DNA of 5,994 nucleotides, taken from Pontiellaceae bacterium (GTDB lineage: Bacteria > Verrucomicrobiota > Kiritimatiellia > Kiritimatiellales > Pontiellaceae). The number at the start of each line of letters is the position of its first letter. Position 1 is the stretch's first letter. A program made the translations under genes and the position numbers. The stretch spans positions 1 through 5,994 of the forward strand of contig JAFGWS010000127.1 in the NCBI GenBank assembly GCA_016937035.1, in the 5' to 3' direction. Positions 1 to 5,930 of this stretch are shown piece after piece. A model generated the notes under the pieces. The model was not told where the DNA came from, did no database searches, and was given only the letters and a program-made list of their open reading frames with translations.

Positions 1-104
1 CTCGAGCGGAAGTGGTCGAAAAATTCAGAGGCATTGCTGAGGATTCCTCATTTAATCTTGACGATAAAACGCTTGATCAACTGTTCGACAAAATGAAAAT
101 TTAG
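1..104 (+). CDS. C-terminal end of an unidentified protein (5' partial)
   Basis: An open frame runs in from the left edge with codons in phase from position 3 and stops at TAG 102-104. It gives about 33 residues ending in LDQLFDKMKI. The tail is charged and probably helical, with alternating acidic, basic and hydrophobic residues, as at the C-terminus of a soluble cytoplasmic protein. The other two forward frames are closed by stops within this stretch, which supports this one. Too little is present to name a family. The next gene starts 44 nt downstream on the same strand with no terminator between, so the two are probably co-transcribed. Confidence is moderate that it is coding and nil on function. 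Confidence 0.5.
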   Translation, partial: RAEVVEKFRGIAEDSSFNLDDKTLDQLFDKMKI

Positions 105-148
105 GTGAAACAAAACTGAAACCTGCACCGAAAGGGATCACCTAAAGC

Positions 149-1480
149 ATGAGTCAGCAACCGAAGAAGACATTCATTCTCGACACCAATGTAATCCTCC
201 ACGACAGCAGTTGCATCAATCAGTTTGGCGAACACAATATTGTGCTGCCGATCACGGTCATTGAGGAGCTCGACAATTTTAAAAAAGGCAACGACTCGCT
301 CAACTTCCACGCCCGCGAATTTGCCCGAAAGCTGGACTCCCTCAGCGGCGATAAGCTGTTTAACGGTGGTCTTCCTATCGGACCTGGGCAGGGACGCATC
401 AGCATCCGGCTCGACAGTGAGTTTGCCTTGGAACTACAGGGTAGCTTCAGCCCCAAGAAGCCGGACCACCGCATCCTCAACACGGCATTTCAGATTGCGA
501 AAGAGCAACCTGAACAGGTTGTCTGTCTGGTCACTAAAGATGTCAATCTGCGAATGAAAGCCAAGGCGGTTGGACTGCTCGCGCAGGATTACAAGAACGA
601 TCAGGTTCAGGATGTTCACCAGCTCTATACCGGAACCCGCACCGAAGAGTACGTGGATTCTGCGCTGATCAATCTGATGTACACCCCGCCCTACGAATTC
701 CCCGCCGGCGAACTCTCTCTGCAACACCCGCTGCAACCTAACGAATATCTCATTCTAAGAGGCGATCATAAATCCGCTCTGGCGGTCTTTGATGATGAAG
801 CCAAACTGATTAAGCATGTCGACAAAGTTCCCGCCTTCGGTATTACGCCTCGAAATGCAGAGCAAACCTATGCGCTCGACGCCATCCTGAACGACCAGAT
901 CCGGCTCGTCACCTTGACGGGAAAAGCCGGAACAGGAAAAACCCTACTGGCGCTGGCCGGTGCACTGAAACGCAAGAAGAGCTACCGCCAAATCCTGATG
1001 GCCCGCCCCATCGTTGCGCTCAGCAATAAAGACATCGGCTTCCTCCCTGGCGATATTCAATCCAAGCTTGATCCGTACATGAAGCCTCTTTTCGACAACC
1101 TAGCCGTTATCGAACACGCACAAGGCCAAAGCGACCCCAAGCGCAGTCAAATTAAAAAAATGCTCGACGATCAAAAGCTGGTCATTGAACCGCTCTCCTA
1201 TATACGCGGCCGCAGTCTGGTGAATACTTTCTTTATTATCGACGAGGCTCAGAACCTCACCCCGCACGAAGTCAAAACCATCATTACCCGCGCGGGCGAA
1301 GGCACCAAGATTGTTTTTACCGGCGACATTTTCCAGATCGACCACCCCTATCTCGACAGTCACTCTACGGGGCTGAGCTATCTGATTGAGCGGATGAAAG
1401 GCCAGCGCCTTTACGCTCACATCAACCTGACCAAAGGCGAACGTTCCGAGCTGGCCGACCTCGCCGGAACGCTCCTGTAG
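149..1480 (+). CDS. PIN domain-PhoH family ATPase (PhoH2/YlaK type)
   Basis: This is a 443-residue cytoplasmic protein with two domains. Residues 1 to about 150 form a PIN-type nuclease domain: LDTNVIL holds the first acidic residue (D12), VIEELD the second (E39/E40), PDHRIL the third (D106) and VTKDVN the fourth (D131), so the metal-binding set looks intact. Residues from about 230 to the end form the PhoH P-loop NTPase: a Q-motif-like RNAEQ (235-239), Walker A GKAGTGKT (258-265), Walker B FFIIDEAQ (361-368) and a TGD motif (391-393) with the family sequence FQIDHPYLD. The PIN-PhoH architecture and length match the PhoH2/YlaK group. Members studied in mycobacteria are reported to be ATP-dependent RNA helicase/ribonucleases, so an RNA-processing or stress role is the family-based inference; the substrate is unknown. 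The ATG is preceded by AAAGGGA at 131-137, an acceptable but distant Shine-Dalgarno. No VapB-like antitoxin gene is recognisable just upstream. The gene ends 16 nt from the convergent lyase gene. Confidence 0.95.
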   Translation: MSQQPKKTFILDTNVILHDSSCINQFGEHNIVLPITVIEELDNFKKGNDSLNFHAREFARKLDSLSGDKLFNGGLPIGPGQGRISIRLDSEFALELQGSFSPKKPDHRILNTAFQIAKEQPEQVVCLVTKDVNLRMKAKAVGLLAQDYKNDQVQDVHQLYTGTRTEEYVDSALINLMYTPPYEFPAGELSLQHPLQPNEYLILRGDHKSALAVFDDEAKLIKHVDKVPAFGITPRNAEQTYALDAILNDQIRLVTLTGKAGTGKTLLALAGALKRKKSYRQILMARPIVALSNKDIGFLPGDIQSKLDPYMKPLFDNLAVIEHAQGQSDPKRSQIKKMLDDQKLVIEPLSYIRGRSLVNTFFIIDEAQNLTPHEVKTIITRAGEGTKIVFTGDIFQIDHPYLDSHSTGLSYLIERMKGQRLYAHINLTKGERSELADLAGTLL

Positions 1481-1496
1481 CTCCCCGCATTCGGTC

Positions 1497-3359
1497 CTAC
1501 TCAGCAGGCGGAAGAACTTCTATTTTAGGGCGCGGTGGAGTTTTCATGCCGTCTCCCATATAGAACGAGGGATGCGGCGGCTGATTATAGGCCACATTCT
1601 GCCACGCAACGGCGAGGCGGTATTGCGGATCCTGCATGAGTGTAATGAGCCGACGCCCGGCCGGAATGGTCGTGGTAAATATGCGCAGCTCGGAACTGTC
1701 CTTGGTCCGCCAGACCACCTCTTCCCGATAGTCGCCGAAAAGATCAGCGGAGAGACAAGGCGTCGCTTTGGTGCCGTTATTCGAAGCGCAGTCGTATTGC
1801 GCCGCATCAAGCAGCGGCTCGGATTTCCCGGTCTCCCAGTTATACTGCGAAATTTTGGTTCCATCCAGCAGTTCCAACAGATCGTCGCCATCCCAGTTCA
1901 CCACAAAGTTAACGGGCAGGCTGTATCGCTCAGTAATGATATTCCCTTTTGCATCGTAAAGCGCGCAGCCGCCGGAAGCCCACAGTTCATACCCGGGATA
2001 GCGCGGATCAATATCGGCGGCACAACAGCGGCCGGTATCCTTTGATCCCTTCCATCGGAAAATTATTTCGCCGGTTTGGGCATCGCGCAGCGCAGCGCCG
2101 TACGGCCGATCTTCCTGACAGGTCCAAACCTCTTGTCCGGGGCGTTCCGGATCCAGATCGGTCATGTGCGCCGCATCGCCATGGCCCATTCGTGTGTTAT
2201 ACAGCCCTTTCCCATCATCATCGACGCACATGGCGCCGTAAGTGATTTCATCTTTCCCGTCACCATCCACATCAGCCACGATCAGTCCATGATTCCCTTG
2301 TCCGCGCCATTCACGCCCCTCCTTCTCTGAATCGAACACCCAGCGCTGGCGCAGCTTTCCATCTTTTAAATCCCATGCCGCCAGCACCGCGCGCGTATAA
2401 TAGCCTCGACACATCACAACCGACGGATGCTCCCCATCCAGATAGGCCACACACGCTAGAAAACGATCACACCGGTTCCCATAATTATCGCCCCACAGTG
2501 CTTTTAACTGAGATCCGGAAGGACGCTCTGTGTCGGGATGACGCGGAGGCACATAATCAACCGTCGAAATCTCTGCACCGGTCCGTCCGTCAAAGCAGGT
2601 CAAAAACTCCGGTCCCGCCAGAATATAACCGCGCTCATTGCGCCACACTGCACTCTTATCGCCGATCACCTTCCCTTTGCCGTCAATCGTACCATCGGCC
2701 GTTTTACAGACTAATTCTGCAAAACCGTCGCTGTCGAGATCGTAGACCATAAACTGGGTATAATGCGCGCCCGCTCGAATATTCGGCCCCAAATCGATCC
2801 GCCAGAGGCGCGTTCCATCGAGCTTATAGGCATCGAGAAATACGTTATCGGTTTTGCCGGATCGGGAATTATCCTGTGAATTGCGTGGATCCCACTTGAG
2901 CACAATTTCATATTCGCCATCGCCGTCCAGATCAGCCGCAGAGCAATCGTTGGCGGAGTAGCCCGGCCCCGGCGCTTCCAGCGCAATCGACAAATACGGC
3001 TGATCCTTCGCAGGCAACGCAGCCCATTCCGCATTTATTCGTTTTCCGCCGCTCACCGGGACTACGTAATAACGCGTTCCTTCGGGCAATGTTCCCGGAT
3101 GAGTATCTGTAAAATCGGTCGTTTTTGTAATGGGTGTCCGTGTAAGTTTTACCGGCTCTTGATTGGGCAGTCTTCGATAAACCTCAAAGACCGTATTATC
3201 CGGGTCCGTTGCCAGCAGTCGCCAGCTGACATACACCTGATTTTCAGAACGAATCGCAACAACGCCGCGATTCAGATATTCCATTTTACGCAAGGGAGCT
3301 GCCGAAGACCAGCATCCGGCCGCGACAACGAGCGCACAAAGCAGTTTTATTTTCTTCAT
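1497..3359 (-). CDS. Exported rhamnogalacturonan lyase, polysaccharide lyase family 11
   Basis: A 620-residue enzyme expected to cleave the rhamnose-galacturonate backbone of rhamnogalacturonan I by beta-elimination outside the cytoplasm. An N-terminal signal sequence (residues 1 to about 20, starting MKKIKLLCALVV) is followed by a fibronectin-III-like beta domain (about 25-125) and then the PL11 eight-bladed propeller. The propeller carries repeated calcium-loop motifs: DLDGDGE (143-149), DLDSDG (207-212), DVDGDG (363-368), DLDP (401-404) and DIDP (449-452). From memory of the Bacillus subtilis YesW structures, the substrate-binding Asn-Gly-Thr and a late Asn correspond here to N528-G529-T530 and N592 (in YNQPPHPSFY). 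Length equals that of YesW (about 620). The ATG at 3359 is chosen because it places the signal peptide at the N-terminus; an in-frame ATG at 3407 would add 16 charged residues before it. No Shine-Dalgarno is evident. Thirteen cysteines in the mature protein are notable. AAGC at 13-16 is a weak lipobox, so a lipoprotein is possible. Confidence 0.94.
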   Translation of the reverse strand: MKKIKLLCALVVAAGCWSSAAPLRKMEYLNRGVVAIRSENQVYVSWRLLATDPDNTVFEVYRRLPNQEPVKLTRTPITKTTDFTDTHPGTLPEGTRYYVVPVSGGKRINAEWAALPAKDQPYLSIALEAPGPGYSANDCSAADLDGDGEYEIVLKWDPRNSQDNSRSGKTDNVFLDAYKLDGTRLWRIDLGPNIRAGAHYTQFMVYDLDSDGFAELVCKTADGTIDGKGKVIGDKSAVWRNERGYILAGPEFLTCFDGRTGAEISTVDYVPPRHPDTERPSGSQLKALWGDNYGNRCDRFLACVAYLDGEHPSVVMCRGYYTRAVLAAWDLKDGKLRQRWVFDSEKEGREWRGQGNHGLIVADVDGDGKDEITYGAMCVDDDGKGLYNTRMGHGDAAHMTDLDPERPGQEVWTCQEDRPYGAALRDAQTGEIIFRWKGSKDTGRCCAADIDPRYPGYELWASGGCALYDAKGNIITERYSLPVNFVVNWDGDDLLELLDGTKISQYNWETGKSEPLLDAAQYDCASNNGTKATPCLSADLFGDYREEVVWRTKDSSELRIFTTTIPAGRRLITLMQDPQYRLAVAWQNVAYNQPPHPSFYMGDGMKTPPRPKIEVLPPAE

Positions 3360-3513
3360 GAACCGTATATGGCGAATCTTCGATAAAAACTCAACGCTTT
3401 GCCGCATCTACAATCTATACAAAAGCGAATGCCTCCTGTTTTTACGACTTCCGGGTTGCCGCCCAACAAGAACTACAATACATTACCGCCGCACTGGCAG
3501 AAGGACCCCGAAA
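3360..3513. promoter_or_regulatory. Divergent intergenic region between lyase and barrel genes
   Basis: These 154 nt separate two divergent start codons and must hold both promoters or untranslated leaders. On the minus strand, TTGAGT (3389-3394), a 17-nt spacer and CATATA (3366-3371) make a weak sigma70-like promoter whose predicted transcription start would fall at or next to the lyase ATG. On the plus strand TACAAT (3474-3479) could serve as a -10 for the barrel gene, but no -35 lies at the right distance. No clear operator palindrome or riboswitch is seen. These are pattern matches only. Confidence 0.3.
3499..3505 (+). promoter_or_regulatory. Shine-Dalgarno of the DUF481 barrel gene
   Basis: AGAAGGA lies 8 nt before the ATG at 3514. 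It decides the start codon, because the same frame stays open back to an ATG at 3358 and would otherwise add 52 basic residues in front of an obvious signal peptide. It is the strongest ribosome binding site in the window. Confidence 0.75.
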
Positions 3514-4260
3514 ATGATATTGAAAAAACTACTACCCATTCTGATCGCAACACTTACATTCTCCAACTATGCGTTCGCCGCAGACGACGACAACGAGCCG
3601 AAAGTAGACTGGAAAAGCAGCATTGCACTCGGCTCTACCTATAAGCGAAGCACCGTCAGCAAGATGAACGGAACGCTTAACCTTAAAACCGCGCGCTATG
3701 CCAAAAAGAGCGATTGGATCAGCAGCCTCTACGGATCGTACGGTGAAACTGAAGGGCTTCAGACCGATGGACAACTGCGCGCAAAATCTGACTTTCGATA
3801 CAAACTGCTCGGAAAAAACACCTTTTACGGCGGCCTCTACACCGAGACATACCATAATTCCGTTAAAGATGTTTCCCTCCGCCTGCGCGCAAGCCCAAGC
3901 CTCGGCTACTATTTTATCTACCGTGATGCCCTGAAACTTGATGCCAGCGCCGGCTCTACCTTCACCTACGAAAGACCCAGCGGCGAAACAAAAAACTTTG
4001 GTTCCATCCGAATCGCCGGCAGCTATGATCACAAAATAACCGACACCACAACCTACTATCTCTCCGCAGAATACAACATGAGCATGGAAGATTCGGCGGA
4101 TAACGACGGATCGCTCGTTACCGGTATTAAAGCCAAAATCACCAAAAATCTCTCGCTCAATCTGGAGTTCCGCGACCAATACGAAAATATTTCCGGACGC
4201 TCTAACACACGGCGCAACGACATTACCGTGACCACCGGCATCTCCTACGACTTTGGTTAA
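3514..4260 (+). CDS. DUF481-like outer-membrane beta-barrel protein (YdiY type)
   Basis: This is a 248-residue exported protein. Residues 1-22 are a classical signal peptide (basic MILKK, a hydrophobic core and AFA before the likely cleavage at 22/23), followed by an acidic linker (ADDDNEP). The rest is a run of amphipathic beta strands with alternating aromatic and polar residues and short turns. It opens with VDWKSSIALGSTYKRST, a good match to the DUF481 pattern of a Trp, a Gly-rich first strand and a following polar loop. Later strands such as LSLNLEFRDQYE and ITVTTGISYDFG fit the same family. An outer-membrane barrel is therefore likely; the function of the family is not established, although the Escherichia coli relative is described as salt-induced. 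The last strand ends Tyr-Asp-Phe-Gly rather than in the terminal aromatic residue typical of the assembly signal. The start is fixed by the Shine-Dalgarno and the signal peptide. It is divergent from the lyase gene and converges with the fusion gene. Confidence 0.82.
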   Translation: MILKKLLPILIATLTFSNYAFAADDDNEPKVDWKSSIALGSTYKRSTVSKMNGTLNLKTARYAKKSDWISSLYGSYGETEGLQTDGQLRAKSDFRYKLLGKNTFYGGLYTETYHNSVKDVSLRLRASPSLGYYFIYRDALKLDASAGSTFTYERPSGETKNFGSIRIAGSYDHKITDTTTYYLSAEYNMSMEDSADNDGSLVTGIKAKITKNLSLNLEFRDQYENISGRSNTRRNDITVTTGISYDFG

Positions 4261-4266
4261 ACGTAT

Positions 4267-5775
4267 TTATGATATCGGACGCAGCGGCACACGGACGTTG
4301 GTTGGATAATCGGAAAGCTTGCGCGCAAGCGCTGCCTTCAGCATGGGAACGCCGCCCGCGCTGAACGAAGCACTGTACGAACGGATTTCATCCTGAAGCA
4401 CCGCAGCCTCGCCCACCTTGGCGTCGACCACCAACGTCTCCATTGCCGAATAAAGCTCCGGCCGCACATTGGCGGTGGCCGAAACGAAACCTGCCGCGCC
4501 CATCTGCACCGGCTCATACACATTCGTGCTGCTGCCCACAAAATAGCGCGGCGTATGCGCCATCAGCGAAAGATTCTGCGCCGAATCCTTCATCGCAAAA
4601 TGCGGCACCGCCTTCAGAACTTCAGGCGTAATCGGATTTCCCGAATGCTTGGGGAAATTGTAGAGAATAAACGGCAGATCGGTTTCCGCCCCCAGCGCAC
4701 AAAAATAATCAATAAGGCCTGCGGCAGAGAGCCCCGCTGGATAAATGGGCGGCAGCGCCGCCACAGCGTCCGCGCCGTATTCCGCCGCCCAGCGAACCTC
4801 TTCCTTATTCTGCGCCAGTCCGGTTCCGCCGGCGTGGAGCACAATCAGCCCCGGAAAATAACGACGCGCCAACTTGAGCAACGTCTTTCGCTCATCCGGG
4901 AGCAACGAATAAAACTCCGCCGTCGTTCCGTTCACCATAATACGGTGCACCCCATGCTGCGCCAAAAACTCCAGATGGCGAACAAACGCTCGCTGATCAA
5001 TCTCATCGGCATCGTCGAACGGTGTGAGTACCGGAACAATCAGTCCCTTGAGGCCAACCTCAGCATAATCCGAGGCAAACAAGTCGCGATGCGCTTGGAA
5101 CAGCTCATCCGAAACCGACTCAATCTGAAGATGATAATCGTCGTCGCAATAGATATGCAGGTCCGCCCATTTTTTGCTCTCTGCACCATATTCCGCAAAT
5201 TCGCGCAGATTACTCTGCAGGAACGTTGCAATCGCCTTTTCGCGGTCATAGCCCCGATCCTCAATATCGCGCCCCACCCGCGTGGCCAACTGCGTCTTCC
5301 AATCCGAGTCAATAAAGATCGAAAAATCGACTAACTCGCGCAGCTCGCGATACGTCGCAATTTCTCCGTCCAGCACATTAAAGCGCTGCGGTTCGTACGG
5401 CGTCGAATCGGTCGCCTCGCCACTCACCTTATTATAGAGCGGCCGGCGAAAGGCGCGCCCATTGCGCAGTTCCGTCAAGTGGTCTCTCAGCAGCTCCAGC
5501 TTATTGGCCTCGGGATGCGGACCAAAGATATTCCGCTCCGCACGAAACGCGCGCGATGTTTTATAATCATCCAAACGCAACACGTCGGCCTCGCCCAACC
5601 GCTCAGCCAGCGCCTTCGAAAAACTCGACTTTCCTGTACCGCCCGGACCGCCGACCGCGATCAGCACCGGTGCCCTTTTATCGCCAAACAGTTTAAGCAA
5701 CAGGTCCGCCACCACCTGTTCCGGCGCGCAGCGGGTTCCATTCTTCAGTGTAATATGAGCCTTATATTTGTGCAT
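4267..5775 (-). CDS. Fusion: uridine kinase/PRK-like P-loop kinase + DapA/NanA-type aldolase
   Basis: A 502-residue cytoplasmic protein joining two whole enzyme domains in one uninterrupted frame. Residues about 35-235 are a phosphoribulokinase/uridine-kinase-type kinase: Walker A GPGGTGKS (43-50), the substrate-site RLDDYK (67-72), HPEANKLELL (88-97), RPLYNK (111-116), LDGEIATY at the usual EG position (135-142), and a lid-like RDIEDRG (169-175). Residues about 242-502 are a DHDPS/N-acetylneuraminate-lyase superfamily barrel: VPVLTPF (247-253), GTTAE (283-287, normally GTTGE), catalytic Tyr in YNFP (372-375) and the Schiff-base Lys in AMKDS (394-398, K396). In the YNFPKHSG segment the Arg that defines true DapA is replaced by His (H377), arguing against lysine synthesis. 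A pyruvate-releasing sugar-acid aldolase plus a sugar or glycerate kinase is my inference; the substrates are unknown. The ATG at 5775 is preferred over upstream in-frame TTG codons at 5784 and 5808. There is no Shine-Dalgarno, and TATATT lies 7 nt upstream of the ATG. Confidence 0.88.
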   Translation of the reverse strand: MHKYKAHITLKNGTRCAPEQVVADLLLKLFGDKRAPVLIAVGGPGGTGKSSFSKALAERLGEADVLRLDDYKTSRAFRAERNIFGPHPEANKLELLRDHLTELRNGRAFRRPLYNKVSGEATDSTPYEPQRFNVLDGEIATYRELRELVDFSIFIDSDWKTQLATRVGRDIEDRGYDREKAIATFLQSNLREFAEYGAESKKWADLHIYCDDDYHLQIESVSDELFQAHRDLFASDYAEVGLKGLIVPVLTPFDDADEIDQRAFVRHLEFLAQHGVHRIMVNGTTAEFYSLLPDERKTLLKLARRYFPGLIVLHAGGTGLAQNKEEVRWAAEYGADAVAALPPIYPAGLSAAGLIDYFCALGAETDLPFILYNFPKHSGNPITPEVLKAVPHFAMKDSAQNLSLMAHTPRYFVGSSTNVYEPVQMGAAGFVSATANVRPELYSAMETLVVDAKVGEAAVLQDEIRSYSASFSAGGVPMLKAALARKLSDYPTNVRVPLRPIS

Positions 5776-5850
5776 GCACGTCAATATACCAATTTGCCGC
5801 CAAAACAAAACCCGCTTTACGATCTTTACTGCACATTGTCTTTACCAGAA
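5776..5850 (-). promoter_or_regulatory. Upstream region of the fusion gene with GTAAAG direct repeats
   Basis: On the minus strand the hexamer GTAAAG occurs three times in 31 nt (5840-5845, 5824-5829 and 5815-5820), with start-to-start spacings of 16 and 9 nt. A good -10-like TATATT (5783-5788) lies 7 nt from the ATG, but no matching -35 is seen 16-18 nt away. The repeats could be an activator or repressor site; chance is possible in an AT-rich stretch. Confidence 0.3.
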
Positions 5851-5930
5851 GGAACATCCCCACGGGCGTGGGGAAAACGGGATGGCGATGGCTGTTGACA
5901 TGGGAGGCTCCGGAACATCCCCACGGGCGT
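5851..5930 (-). CRISPR. Two-repeat type I-E-like CRISPR remnant with one 32-nt spacer
   Basis: A 28-nt repeat at 5851-5878 contains the palindrome CCCCACG..CGTGGGG (5858-5864 with 5867-5873). Its first 19 nt, GGAACATCCCCACGGGCGT, recur exactly at 5912-5930, 61 nt away; the copy then diverges. With a 29-nt repeat this leaves a 32-nt spacer (5879-5910), the geometry of type I-E arrays. Read on the minus strand the unit begins GTTTTCCCCACG and runs on as CGTGGGGATGTTCC, close to the Escherichia coli I-E repeat form that ends in GGGGATAAACCG. That orientation puts the leader on the right and transcription toward the fusion gene. The right-hand repeat lacks its outer 9-10 nt, so one hairpin arm is lost. 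No further copy is found one period to either side and no cas gene is in the window, so it is probably a decayed or minimal array. Confidence 0.7.

Noticed and set aside
1481..1496. A rho-independent terminator between phoH and the lyase gene
   Set aside because: No stable hairpin followed by a T-run could be drawn on either strand.
1572..2045. A 157-codon plus-strand open frame inside the lyase gene
   Set aside because: It is antisense to conserved PL11 propeller sequence, including the NGT substrate-binding region, and has no start context or family resemblance.
3358..3513. N-terminal extension of the barrel protein to an ATG at 3358
   Set aside because: It would place 52 basic residues before a clear signal peptide, and the Shine-Dalgarno at 3499-3505 points to the ATG at 3514.
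3532..4179. A 215-codon minus-strand open frame opposite the barrel gene
   Set aside because: It has no motif, and the plus-strand frame has a Shine-Dalgarno, a signal peptide and a family-like strand pattern.
4555..5334. A 259-codon plus-strand open frame opposite the fusion gene
   Set aside because: It lies wholly antisense to a gene with intact kinase and aldolase motifs. Its translation is Arg/Gln-rich and low in recognisable structure, as expected of a shadow frame.
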